Shown: piece by piece, positions 33,548 to 41,526 of the stretch
How positions within the stretch are numbered: the first letter of the stretch is position 1
Layout of the letters: the number at the start of each line of letters is the position of its first letter
Assembly: GCA_963741135.1 (NCBI GenBank)
Contig: CAVUHC010000003.1
Location: 372,001-436,000 of the forward strand
Source: Gp6-AA40 sp963741135
GTDB lineage: Bacteria > Acidobacteriota > Vicinamibacteria > Vicinamibacterales > UBA2999
Reading direction: 5' to 3'
Length of the DNA stretch: 64,000 bases
Notes under the pieces: generated by a model
Seen by the model: only the letters and a program-made list of their open reading frames with translations
Told to the model about the DNA's origin: nothing
The model's database searches: none
Made by a program: the position numbers and the translations under genes

Positions 33548-34659
33548 TAATTCGCGCCCAGGGAAAACGTGACCGTCCAGGGCTTGATGGGCGCGCCGTC
33601 GAACGTCCTGACGCCTTCCAGCAGCTCCACCTTCACTGTCCGGAACGGTTCAAGAGGCTTCGAAAGGCGCAGCTCCACCGCTCGCGTGCCTGCGTCGTAG
33701 GACATCTGGACGTCGATCGTGGCGGAAGCCCCGGGCGACGGGGCGGCGCCGCCCACGTAACCAACGCGCAGGCGGTTTGTCAGCGTCGGCGGATCGATAC
33801 CGCGTGAAAACTGCAGGCGGATGGGCGCTGCCACGGGCACGTTGGTCTCGCCATCGGTTGGGGAGCTGAATACGACCTCGCCTGGCTCCTTGGGCGGTGG
33901 AGGCGGCTCCTCGACGACGACTCGTGCGGCCGGCGCAGACGACGGCACGATCGTCCGCGCCTCCATCACGATGAGGCCGCGTTCGCGCTTGACCGCACCG
34001 GTTATCTGAAGCCAATTGCTGGTATCGACGCGCGCGTCGACGTTCAAGTCGAACCCCTTACCCTTGGGTCGAAGACCGGTCACCCACACCGCACCCTCGG
34101 TGCCTCGCAGCACGAAGTCGTACTTGGTCTTAGCCGGCGACGCTGGGAGGTCGCCAAACAGGTTCCGCCCTCCGAATTGACCGGTGACAGTCACCGATTG
34201 ACCCTCGAAGCGCCAAGGCTCGAGCGCCAGCGCGCGGACCGTCGGTGTCGCAACCGGCTCCGCCTTCGCGACATTGGAGACGCTGAGCACAAGCTCCTCG
34301 CCAGGCATCGGCCAGTGTTCGGGGTCCGGGCGATTCTCGTAGCGTGCGAGACGGGGATCTGTCGCCGTGAGCCGGCCGATGTCAATCAACTGCGCGCGTA
34401 CTTCCACCGGGCCGTCGGCGGCAGTGATGTCGTTCAGCATCACCTGCATTTCGGTGTCTCCGCCGCGGAGCACGACGCGATTGCCGGCCTCTGCGAATTC
34501 GCCGCGGAGCACGACATTCTGGAGATGAAAGTAGCTGGAGAATCTGCGGAGACCGTCGATCGTCGTGAGGCGCCGGGCGGCGGCCTGGGCGTATGCCGGT
34601 TCTGCTGTCGTCGATGCGACCAGCGTAACGACGAGTGCCCAGGCGCCGAGGCCTTTCAC
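33547..34659 (-). CDS. Exported protein with C-terminal Ig-like domain
   Basis: The 370-residue product has a signal peptide (ALVVTLVASTTAEPAYAQ). The middle part is beta-rich (VVLRGEFAEAGNRVVLRGGD, QSVTVTGQFGGRNLFGDLP), resembling OB-like repeats. A Pro-rich spacer (VVVEEPPPPPKEPGEV) separates a C-terminal Big_5/SbsA-type Ig-like domain (SSPTDGETNVPVAAPIRLQF and GVRTFDGAPIKPWTVTFSL). Such proteins are usually periplasmic or surface-exposed. It lies 5 nt downstream of, and on the same strand as, the OPT transporter, so a joint transcript is likely. No enzymatic motif is seen. Confidence 0.78.
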   Translation of the reverse strand: MKGLGAWALVVTLVASTTAEPAYAQAAARRLTTIDGLRRFSSYFHLQNVVLRGEFAEAGNRVVLRGGDTEMQVMLNDITAADGPVEVRAQLIDIGRLTATDPRLARYENRPDPEHWPMPGEELVLSVSNVAKAEPVATPTVRALALEPWRFEGQSVTVTGQFGGRNLFGDLPASPAKTKYDFVLRGTEGAVWVTGLRPKGKGFDLNVDARVDTSNWLQITGAVKRERGLIVMEARTIVPSSAPAARVVVEEPPPPPKEPGEVVFSSPTDGETNVPVAAPIRLQFSRGIDPPTLTNRLRVGYVGGAAPSPGASATIDVQMSYDAGTRAVELRLSKPLEPFRTVKVELLEGVRTFDGAPIKPWTVTFSLGAN

Positions 34660-34663
34660 ATCC

Positions 34664-36649
34664 TCATTCTACTTTGCGGATTGCCGTACGGGCGACGATG
34701 ACCGCCAGCGCCAGAAACAGGAAGGCGGTCGCGATTTGCCCGGATATTCCATCGCTGTGGAGGAATGGGACAGCGTTGCCGATGCTCTGGAACGGGCCGA
34801 TCGTGCCTGTCCCTACGAGGACAGCGAAGAGGATTCCGGCAATGGAGCCGCCGGCAATCAGGCCCGAGCTGAACAATGTGCCGGCGCTCAATTCGGATTC
34901 CTGCGCCTTTCCTGTCTTGCTCTCGACCCAGGCTCGTACCAGCCCACCGGCAAAAATCGGCGCCGTGGTTGCGATTGGGAGGTAGGACCCCACCGCGAAC
35001 GAGAGCGAGCGGATTCCGCACAGCTCCAACGCCAGTGACAGGAAGATCCCGATCAGCACCAGTCCCCAGGGGAGGTTCTGGTTGAGAAGGCCCTTGATGA
35101 TCGTGGCCATCAGCGTCGCCTGGGGTGCCGCGAGATTCGCCGATCCAATGCCTCCAAGATTGTTGTGGAGGTAGAGGATGGTGAGGCCGATGACCGACGC
35201 GGAAACGATGACGCCAATCACCAGCCCGATCTGCTGGTACAGCGGCGTCGCGCCGACGATATAGCCCGTCTTCAGATCCTGCGACGTGTTGCCCGCGTTC
35301 GCAGCCGCGATGCACACAATCGCGCCGACGCCAAGCGCGATTGGCGAGTACATGTCTCCAGTCCAGCCGAGCGCGACGAAGAGGAGGCAGGTGAGGATCA
35401 GCGTGGCGATCGTCATGCCCGAGATCGGGTTGGACGAGGTGCCAATCAGGCCGGTGATGCGCGATGACACTGTCGAAAAGAAGAACCCGAAGATCAGGAT
35501 CAGGACGGCGGCAAGTGCGTTGCCGTACGTCGGTAGGCTGGGGATTACCGTCAGAAACACCGCCAGCAGGAGCGACCCGCCGAGGACGGCAACCATCGGT
35601 ATGTCGCGTTCGGTGCGCAGCCTGGTGTCTATGCCACCGGCCACGGAGAAGCCGCGAAAACCCTCACGGGCGGAAGCGACGATCGTGGGAATCGTGCGGC
35701 CGAGCGTGATCAGGCCAGCGGCAAGCACGGCACCGGCTCCGATATAGCGGATGTAAGCGCTCCACAATTGCGCCGGCGCCATTTCGGAGATCAGGAACGG
35801 CTGGCCCGTCGCGGGATTGTTCGCGTAGTTCGGATGAATCGGCGGAAATGGCACGTTGATGTACGCGCCGAGGATCGACAAGAGCGGCAGCAGCACGAGC
35901 CACGACAGCACGCCTCCCGCGAACATGGTCCCCGCGATCGCCGGACCGATGACGTAGCCGACGCCAAGGTACTCCGGAGAAACGTCGATGTTGAGCGTGG
36001 CGTTCGGGAACTGGCTCGCGCGCGGCGTCGAGTAGCCGATTTCGGTGCGGAAGAGGTTGAGAATCCACGACAGCGCCTTCCAGAGGGCGCCGACCCCAAG
36101 CCCACCAAAGACGAGCGCCGCAAGTTTGCCTCCGCGCTCACCCGCCACGAGCACTTCGGCGCAGGCGGTCCCTTCCGGGAAGGGAAGGACGCCATGTTCC
36201 TTCACGATCAGCGCACGGCGCAAAGGCACCATCATCAGCACGCCGAGGATGCCACCCGCAAAGGTCAACATCGTGATCTGGACGTAGTTGAAATAATCCG
36301 GGCCGTCCGGCGCCAGAAAGATCAGCGCCGGCACGGTGAAGACGACACCGCCGGCGATTGACTCTCCGGCGGAGCCGATCGTCTGGACGATGTTGTTTTC
36401 GAGAATTGTGGAGCCGCCAAGCTTCTTGAGCACCGAGATCGCGAGCACGGCGATCGGGATCGAAGCGGCCACGGTCAACCCCGCGCGGAGTCCCAGGTAC
36501 ACGGTGGACGCTCCGAAGAGCAGCCCGAACAGCGAGCCCAGGATCACGGCTCGGACCGTGAACTCGGCGGGTGATTCCGAGGCCGGAACGTACGGCTGAA
36601 ACGTCCCCTGTTGCGGCGTGACGGGCGGTCGCATGGTCGCATGTGCCAT
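34664..36649 (-). CDS. OPT-family oligopeptide transporter
   Basis: The product is an integral inner-membrane protein of 661 residues from ATG 36649 (MAHATMRPPVTPQQG). An ATG-type start at 36667 would overlap rex. About 14 hydrophobic segments are visible. OPT-characteristic stretches include VRAVILGSLFGLLFGASTVY, LRAGLTVAASIPIAVLAISV, NIVQTIGSAGESIAGGVVFT and NAGNTSQDLKTGYIVGATP. Members import peptides or metal-siderophore conjugates by proton symport. The substrate is not predictable. Divergent from rex with a very short shared control region, and followed by an exported protein. Confidence 0.92.
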   Translation of the reverse strand: MAHATMRPPVTPQQGTFQPYVPASESPAEFTVRAVILGSLFGLLFGASTVYLGLRAGLTVAASIPIAVLAISVLKKLGGSTILENNIVQTIGSAGESIAGGVVFTVPALIFLAPDGPDYFNYVQITMLTFAGGILGVLMMVPLRRALIVKEHGVLPFPEGTACAEVLVAGERGGKLAALVFGGLGVGALWKALSWILNLFRTEIGYSTPRASQFPNATLNIDVSPEYLGVGYVIGPAIAGTMFAGGVLSWLVLLPLLSILGAYINVPFPPIHPNYANNPATGQPFLISEMAPAQLWSAYIRYIGAGAVLAAGLITLGRTIPTIVASAREGFRGFSVAGGIDTRLRTERDIPMVAVLGGSLLLAVFLTVIPSLPTYGNALAAVLILIFGFFFSTVSSRITGLIGTSSNPISGMTIATLILTCLLFVALGWTGDMYSPIALGVGAIVCIAAANAGNTSQDLKTGYIVGATPLYQQIGLVIGVIVSASVIGLTILYLHNNLGGIGSANLAAPQATLMATIIKGLLNQNLPWGLVLIGIFLSLALELCGIRSLSFAVGSYLPIATTAPIFAGGLVRAWVESKTGKAQESELSAGTLFSSGLIAGGSIAGILFAVLVGTGTIGPFQSIGNAVPFLHSDGISGQIATAFLFLALAVIVARTAIRKVE

Positions 36650-36657
36650 GGCGCGTG

Positions 36658-37341
36658 ATGGTAGCATTGAACCTTGTGAATCGGCCGAACAAGCGGCGGC
36701 ATACGCCGGATCAAGTTTCGGAACTCACGACGAACCGGCTGTCGATCTACCTGCGCTGCCTCAACGAGCTCGATGTCAGCGGCGTCGAGACAATTTCCTC
36801 GCAAGCGCTTGCCGAGCAGTTTCACCTGAACGCGGCCCAGATCCGGAAAGACCTCGCCTACTTCGGCGAATTCGGCGTTCGCGGCGTCGGCTACTACGTC
36901 AAGGAGCTGCGGCGCCATTTGCGCCAGATTCTCGGCCTCGATCGCCGGCTCCGTGTTGCCATCATGGGCGCCGGCAACCTCGGTCTCGCGCTCGCGGACT
37001 ATCCCGGCTTTCGCCAGGAAGGGTTCGAAATCGCCGCATTGTTCGACGCGGCAAACGAAAAGATCGGCCACGAATCGCGTGGCGGAGTGCCGATCTACGA
37101 CATCAAGGATCTGAAGCGCATTGCGCGGCGCGAGCGGCTCGACATCGCGGTCGTCGCCGTGCCCGCTCCGCATGCGCAGCCTGTCGTCGACCAGGTCGTG
37201 TCCGCGGGAATCAAGGGAATTCTCAACTTCTCGCCGGGCGCGCTGCACGTCCCTGACAATGTGAAGCTCAAGAGCGTCGATCTGACGGTCTCGCTCGAAA
37301 GCCTGTCGTTCTATCTGGCCCAGGGTGACAACGGTGACTAA
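36658..37341 (+). CDS. rex: Redox-sensing transcriptional repressor Rex
   Basis: Rex binds DNA when NAD+/NADH is high and releases it when NADH accumulates. The winged helix (TTNRLSIYLRCLNELDVSGV, AQIRKDLAYFGEFGVRGVGY) and the Rossmann NADH domain (RVAIMGAGNLGLALADYPGF, VAVPAPHAQPVVDQVVSAGI, GILNFSPGALHVPDNV) are complete. The start may be ATG 36658 or GTG 36676. A TTGTGAA half-site, as in Rex operators, overlaps the latter at 36674-36680 in the divergent OPT/rex region. moaC begins inside its last codons (GTG 37325), so the two are coupled. Confidence 0.94.
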   Translation: MVALNLVNRPNKRRHTPDQVSELTTNRLSIYLRCLNELDVSGVETISSQALAEQFHLNAAQIRKDLAYFGEFGVRGVGYYVKELRRHLRQILGLDRRLRVAIMGAGNLGLALADYPGFRQEGFEIAALFDAANEKIGHESRGGVPIYDIKDLKRIARRERLDIAVVAVPAPHAQPVVDQVVSAGIKGILNFSPGALHVPDNVKLKSVDLTVSLESLSFYLAQGDNGD

Positions 37342-37954
37342 GGTTCGCGGACCCAAAGGGTCCGCGCCGCGACGGCAAGGGTCCGCGCCGCGACGGCAAG
37401 GGTCCGCGCCGCGACGGCAAGGGTCCGCGCCGCGACGGCAGGAGTCCGCGCCGCGACGGCAAGGATCAGCGAAGCGTTCGCAAAAGCTATCTCACGTCGA
37501 TGTCCGCGGACGCGTGAAGATGGTCGACGTCGGCGCCAAGCCGGTCACCGCGCGCGAAGCCGTCGCCCTCGGCGCGATCACGATGAGCGCCGAAGCGCTG
37601 CGGCTGATTCGCCTCGGCGAGGTCGCGAAAGGGGACCCGCTGCAGGCAGCCCGCGTTGCGGGCATCATGGCTGCGAAACAGACAGCGTCGCTCATCCCGC
37701 TCTGCCACCCCCTCCCACTCACCCATGTCAGCGTCGAGCTGACGCCCGCACGGCGCGGCTACACGATCGAAGCGCGTGTCCGGACGAACTCGCAGACGGG
37801 GGTCGAGATGGAGGCGCTCACCGCCGTCTCAGTGGCTGCGCTGACGATCTACGACATGGTCAAGGCAGTCGACAAGGCCATGGTCATTGGTGACATCCGG
37901 CTGGTGAAAAAGACCGGGGGGAAATCCGGGCAGTACATCAGGCGCGGCGGTTAA
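37325..37954 (+). CDS. moaC: Cyclic pyranopterin monophosphate synthase with repeat-encoded N-terminal extension
   Basis: MoaC converts the MoaA product to cyclic pyranopterin monophosphate in molybdenum cofactor synthesis. The core from KLSHVDVRGRVKMVDVG onward is canonical (TMSAEALRLIRLGEVAKGD, SLIPLCHPLPLTHV, GVEMEALTAVSVAALTIYDM, DKAMVIGDIRLVKKTGGKSG). Before it lie about 50 residues made of a seven-residue repeat GSAPRRQ. No ATG, GTG or TTG occurs in frame between 37337 and the conserved LSHVD, so translation must pass through the repeats from GTG 37325 (or 37334). The extension is strongly basic and unlike any MoaC terminus I know. Confidence 0.92.
   Translation: MTTVTKVRGPKGSAPRRQGSAPRRQGSAPRRQGSAPRRQESAPRRQGSAKRSQKLSHVDVRGRVKMVDVGAKPVTAREAVALGAITMSAEALRLIRLGEVAKGDPLQAARVAGIMAAKQTASLIPLCHPLPLTHVSVELTPARRGYTIEARVRTNSQTGVEMEALTAVSVAALTIYDMVKAVDKAMVIGDIRLVKKTGGKSGQYIRRGG
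37346..37463 (+). repeat. 21-bp tandem repeat (five copies) plus a flanking palindrome, inside moaC
   Basis: Copies start at 37359, 37380, 37401, 37422 and 37443. The first three are identical, and the last two differ by one or two bases. The first copy overlaps the palindrome CGCGGACCC-AAA-GGGTCCGCG (37346-37366), which starts 5 nt after the rex stop. The period is three heptamers and keeps frame. Confidence 0.95.
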
Positions 37955-37960
37955 GACCGC

Positions 37961-38944
37961 ATGCAGGTCCTCATCGCCATCCACCATCGTGTCGTTGCCT
38001 GGGCGATCCCCGCGACACACGTCGAGCAGCTCCGGAGGCGGTTTCCACACATTGACTTTCTTCACTCCCGCGATCGCGACTCGGACCTGGCGCTGGCGCC
38101 CGAGGCCGACGTCGCGTTCGCGTTGGGCCTCTCAAGAGAAGCCGCGGCGCGTGCCACCCGGCTCCAGTGGGTCCATTGCTCGGCGCATGCCGTCGGGCAG
38201 TTTCCGCTGGCGGATCTCGCCTCCAGGGGCATCACCGTCACCAACTCGCGAGGCATACAATCCACACCAATCGCGGAGCACGTGATGGCCGGTCTCCTCG
38301 CGCTGGCGCGTCGTCTGCCGCAGACGTTGAGATGGCAGGAGCAACGCGTGTGGCTACCGAACGAGCTCACCGGCCGGGCATCGCCGTGGTTGATTGCCGG
38401 GAAGACGATGGGGATTATCGGGCTGGGCACATTGGGGCAGGCGATTGCCACCCGTGCAAAGGCCTTTGGAATGCGCGTGATTGGGATCCGGCGAAACCCC
38501 GACCGTGACGTGCCGGTCGGCGTGGACCAAATCGTGGCGCGCATCGACGTCGATCACATGCTGGAAGAGGCCGATGTCGTCGTCCTGGCCGCGCCCTGGA
38601 CGCCCGACACGAATCGGATTCTCGATGCGGCAGCAATTGGAAAGATGAAGCCCGGGGCGGTGGTGATCAATGTCGCACGAGGGCAGCTTGTGGATGAACC
38701 GGCGCTGGAGGAGGCGCTGGCGTCGGGGAGACTTGGCGGCGCCGTGCTCGACGTGTTCACGAACGAACCCCTGCCTCCTGACAGCGCGTTCTGGTCGATG
38801 CCGAACGTGATTATCACGCCACACACGTCGGGCTTCCGCACCGATCACTTCGATGCGGTCGTCAACCTCTTTTCGGACAATCTGCAGCGCTTCGAGCGCG
38901 GCGACGATCTGCTGAACGTCGTCGATGTCGAAGCTGGATATTAG
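37961..38944 (+). CDS. D-isomer-specific 2-hydroxyacid dehydrogenase
   Basis: An NAD(P)-dependent dehydrogenase of 327 residues. The Rossmann motif is GKTMGIIGLGTLGQAIATRA. The catalytic Arg lies in VVINVARGQLVDEPALEEAL, the Glu region follows, and the catalytic His is in VIITPHTSGFRTDHFD. The nucleotide-binding domain is inserted in the split catalytic domain as usual. Acidic residues after the second strand are replaced by an Arg-rich stretch (VIGIRRNPDRDVP), which favours NADP. It follows moaC by 6 nt and so may share the rex-moaC transcript. The natural substrate is unknown. Confidence 0.9.
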   Translation: MQVLIAIHHRVVAWAIPATHVEQLRRRFPHIDFLHSRDRDSDLALAPEADVAFALGLSREAAARATRLQWVHCSAHAVGQFPLADLASRGITVTNSRGIQSTPIAEHVMAGLLALARRLPQTLRWQEQRVWLPNELTGRASPWLIAGKTMGIIGLGTLGQAIATRAKAFGMRVIGIRRNPDRDVPVGVDQIVARIDVDHMLEEADVVVLAAPWTPDTNRILDAAAIGKMKPGAVVINVARGQLVDEPALEEALASGRLGGAVLDVFTNEPLPPDSAFWSMPNVIITPHTSGFRTDHFDAVVNLFSDNLQRFERGDDLLNVVDVEAGY

Positions 38945-39029
38945 AAGGGGTCGGGAGTCGTTACGAGAATCGAAATACGCCGCATGACCCAGTACGATTT
39001 CGATTCTCGTAACGACTGCCCGACCCCTT
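38945..39029. repeat. Long inverted repeat exactly between two convergent stop codons
   Basis: The left arm 38945-38976 and right arm 38997-39029 are reverse complements over 32 nt with a single inserted base, around a 20-nt loop. The left arm begins right after the TAG of the dehydrogenase (38942-38944). The right arm ends 2 nt before the stop (39032-39034) of the minus-strand efflux gene. There are no 7-nt units here. Confidence 0.95.
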
Positions 39030-39031
39030 TG

Positions 39032-39892
39032 CTAATGCGGCGGCTCGATATGGATGACGACGTCGACGATCTGGGGAAAACGCTCCATCAGCCGATCTTT
39101 CACGACGTGCGAGATCGCGTGGGCTTGAGCAAGCGGAGTGTTCCCGTAAATCCAGAGGTGCAGATCCACGAACACGCTGTCAGCCGGTCCGCGCGTGCGA
39201 ATCTTTTCGCACCCGATGACGCCAGGCGTTGAGTCCACCACCGATCGGATGTCTTCTTCCGCGATGACGATCTGATCCGCGAGCACGCCGGAGGCATCCC
39301 TCGCAATCTGCCAGCAGGCGTGGCCGATGAAGACCGCCACGACGAGGCCGGCGAACGGATCGAGCCTCGGATACCCGAGCCACGCGCCGCACAGGGCCGC
39401 CAGCACCGCGCCCGTCGTCCACACGTCGCTTGCGGTGTGCTTTGCGTCCGCACCGAGGATCTGGCTGTTCAGGCGCCGGCCTTCCTTCGATTCGTAGCGC
39501 ACCACCAGCACGTTCACCACGAGTGTCGCGAGCATCAACGCCACGCTTGCGGGCAGTACGGACGGCATACTGGCGGTGCGCAGCCGCCCAATCGCCGTCT
39601 CGAAGATCTGGACGAGCACGACGATCATGAAAACCAAGATGGCGAGCGACGCCATCGTTTCGTACTTGCGATGACCATACGGATGGTCGGCGTCCGGCGG
39701 GCGCTGCGCGGCCGAGACGCCGATGAGCGCGACGACGTTGGACGCCGCGTCGGTGAGCGAGTGGAAGCCGTCGGACAGGATCGACACCGCGCCGGTCACG
39801 TACCCGAGCGCGATCTTGGCCGCGGCGACGGCCAGGTTCAGGACGAGAACGCGGCGGAGGACGCGGACTACGGAAGTATGGCGGTCCGCCAA
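39032..39892 (-). CDS. Cation diffusion facilitator (zinc/divalent metal efflux)
   Basis: CDF proteins export Zn, Co, Fe or Mn by proton antiport. Six hydrophobic segments are visible. The metal site appears as LSDGFHSLTDAASNVVALIG in helix 2 and SQILGADAKHTASDVWTTGA in helix 5 (HxxxD type), and the C-terminal cytoplasmic domain ends with VDVVIHIEP. The start is a problem. The open frame runs up to 39964, but the first 24 codons are a translation of a mirror array (FAFCILHFE). The native part begins at about LADRHTSVV, for which a TTG at 39892 is the best available start. The array appears to have replaced the original 5' end. Confidence 0.85.
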   Translation of the reverse strand: MADRHTSVVRVLRRVLVLNLAVAAAKIALGYVTGAVSILSDGFHSLTDAASNVVALIGVSAAQRPPDADHPYGHRKYETMASLAILVFMIVVLVQIFETAIGRLRTASMPSVLPASVALMLATLVVNVLVVRYESKEGRRLNSQILGADAKHTASDVWTTGAVLAALCGAWLGYPRLDPFAGLVVAVFIGHACWQIARDASGVLADQIVIAEEDIRSVVDSTPGVIGCEKIRTRGPADSVFVDLHLWIYGNTPLAQAHAISHVVKDRLMERFPQIVDVVIHIEPPH

Positions 39893-40017
39893 TTCAAAAT
39901 GCAAAATGCAAAATGCAAACACTACCCGTCCGAAACAACGGGGTGAAGACGTCGCGCTGTTCACCCCGCTGATGCAAACTCCTCATTGTTTGCATTTTGC
40001 ATTTTGCATTTTGAATT
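39891..40017. repeat. Mirror heptamer array (CAAAATG units), perfect 31-bp arms
   Basis: The left arm 39891-39921 (AATT, CAAAATG three times, CAAACA) and right arm 39987-40017 are exact reverse complements over 31 nt. The 65-nt centre contains a second inverted repeat built on CGGGGTGAA/TTCACCCCG. The arms are AT-rich against the GC-rich surroundings. It lies between the efflux gene and signal peptidase I. Confidence 0.97.
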
Positions 40018-40045
40018 ACCGTGCGCCGGAAGATTTCAACCGCGC

Positions 40046-40675
40046 TCAGAACACATGCGCGGTCGGTATAGGCCACCACCGCAGTTGCACCTTGCCGATG
40101 ATGTACTTCTTCGGCACGAAACCCCAGTGGCGGCTGTCCGAGCTGTTGTTCCGGTGATCTCCCATCACGAAGTAATAGCCTTCAGGCACTGGGGTGGGTC
40201 CAAAATCATCATGGCTGCGAAATTCGGGAGCGACGAAGCCATCGGGCATCGGCACGTCGTTGACATACACGTGGCCGTCGACGATGCGGACGGTGTCGCC
40301 TTCCTCGGCGATCACCCGCTTGACGAATGATTTGTCGGGGTTGAGCGGGTAGTAGAGCATCACGATATCGCCGCGCCGCGGCGCGCTCACCCGGTACACG
40401 AACTTGTTGACGATCAGCCGGTCCTGGTCCTCGAGAGTCGGCGCCATGCTCTGGCCTTCGACCCGCGCCACCTGGAACCCGAACGTCACGATGAGTGTCG
40501 CGTAGATGGCCGCCGAGAACAGCGTCTTGAACCACGCGACGAGCTCGTCGCGCCAGACGTTGATCTGCTGCATCATCGCCGCGCTGCCGCGGTCGTCGAC
40601 CTCGACGCGGGCGTCCGGGGACGGCCGCGCAGCGTCCTCTGTCGATCGCGCCGCGAGCGCGGCCTCGATCGGCAC
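40046..40675 (-). CDS. lepB: Signal peptidase I
   Basis: Membrane-bound serine protease that removes signal peptides. The 209 residues contain one hydrophobic anchor (FSAAIYATLIVTFGFQVARV), the nucleophile Ser in VEGQSMAPTLEDQDRLIVNK, the general-base Lys in NPDKSFVKRVIAEEGDTVRI, and box E as YYFVMGDHRNNSSDSRHWGF. The first 35 residues are a polar extension. Internal methionines at MMQQINVW could be the true start. It is the third gene of a minus-strand run after the LytS/LytTR pair. Confidence 0.94.
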   Translation of the reverse strand: MPIEAALAARSTEDAARPSPDARVEVDDRGSAAMMQQINVWRDELVAWFKTLFSAAIYATLIVTFGFQVARVEGQSMAPTLEDQDRLIVNKFVYRVSAPRRGDIVMLYYPLNPDKSFVKRVIAEEGDTVRIVDGHVYVNDVPMPDGFVAPEFRSHDDFGPTPVPEGYYFVMGDHRNNSSDSRHWGFVPKKYIIGKVQLRWWPIPTAHVF

Positions 40676-40716
40676 GTTCAGCGTGAACGCGGACGCCTCG
40701 GGGGAGGACGGCGGCG

Positions 40717-41505
40717 TTACAGCTTCAGGTATTCCCGCAGCCGCTTCGTTTGGGATCGGCTCACGGGGATCTCCGTGCCCTTCGCGTCCTTCATCCTCAG
40801 GATGTAATTCCGGCTGAACCAGGGGACTATCTCCTTTATTTTGTTGATGTTGACCAGGTGCGACCGGTGCACGCGCCAGAAGACGTCCGGGTCGAGGCGC
40901 GCCTGCAAGTCGTCCAATGTCCGGTGATTCGAGGCTCCGGTCACCTGTCCTGTCACTATGTTAATCGACTCGTCGGCCAGCGAGGCATAGATGATGTCCT
41001 CCGCTTGGACAAGCAGGAACCGCTCCCCAACCTTGACCGCGACCTGTTCCCGGTGGACTGGACGGCCCGACATCATCTTTACGATTCGTTCGAGCTGATC
41101 GTTCAGTGGGGCCCCGCCGGGTGTCCGTTCAGCGCTCAACCGGCGCCGCGCCCGCTGCATGGCCTGGTCGAGCCGGGCGGCGTCCACCGGCTTCAGCAGG
41201 TAATCGACGGCATTCACCTCAAAAGCCTGGATGGCGTGCTGGTCGAACGCGGTCACGAATATCAGCGCGGGTGACTCATCGTCCCGCTGGAGGAGGCGTT
41301 GGGCCACCTCGAATCCCGTGAGACCCGGCATCTGAACGTCGAGAAACACGAGGTCGGGCTCGTGACGTTCAACGGCGGCGAGGGCTTCGATTCCGTTGCC
41401 GGCCTGCCCGACAATTTCGGCGTTGCCCAACTGCTCGAGCTGAAAGCACAACTCATCCCGCGCGAGCCGCTCGTCGTCGACGACCAATACTCGTATCCCT
41501 GGCAT
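40717..41505 (-). CDS. LytTR-family response regulator
   Basis: Receiver domain at residues 1-120 (RVLVVDDERLARDELCFQLE, phospho-Asp in LVFLDVQMPGLTGFEVAQRL, Lys in VDYLLKPVDAARL), then a linker and a LytTR DNA-binding domain (AVKVGERFLLVQAEDIIYAS, FWRVHRSHLVNINKIKEIVP, ISR-type ending SRSQTKRLREYLKL). LytTR proteins bind direct repeats upstream of target operons and often control cell-surface or quorum functions. It is separated by 21 nt from its partner kinase gene upstream, and lepB follows. The target genes are not identifiable here. Confidence 0.94.
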   Translation of the reverse strand: MPGIRVLVVDDERLARDELCFQLEQLGNAEIVGQAGNGIEALAAVERHEPDLVFLDVQMPGLTGFEVAQRLLQRDDESPALIFVTAFDQHAIQAFEVNAVDYLLKPVDAARLDQAMQRARRRLSAERTPGGAPLNDQLERIVKMMSGRPVHREQVAVKVGERFLLVQAEDIIYASLADESINIVTGQVTGASNHRTLDDLQARLDPDVFWRVHRSHLVNINKIKEIVPWFSRNYILRMKDAKGTEIPVSRSQTKRLREYLKL

Positions 41506-41526
41506 TTTACGAATGTTTCGTCACCC

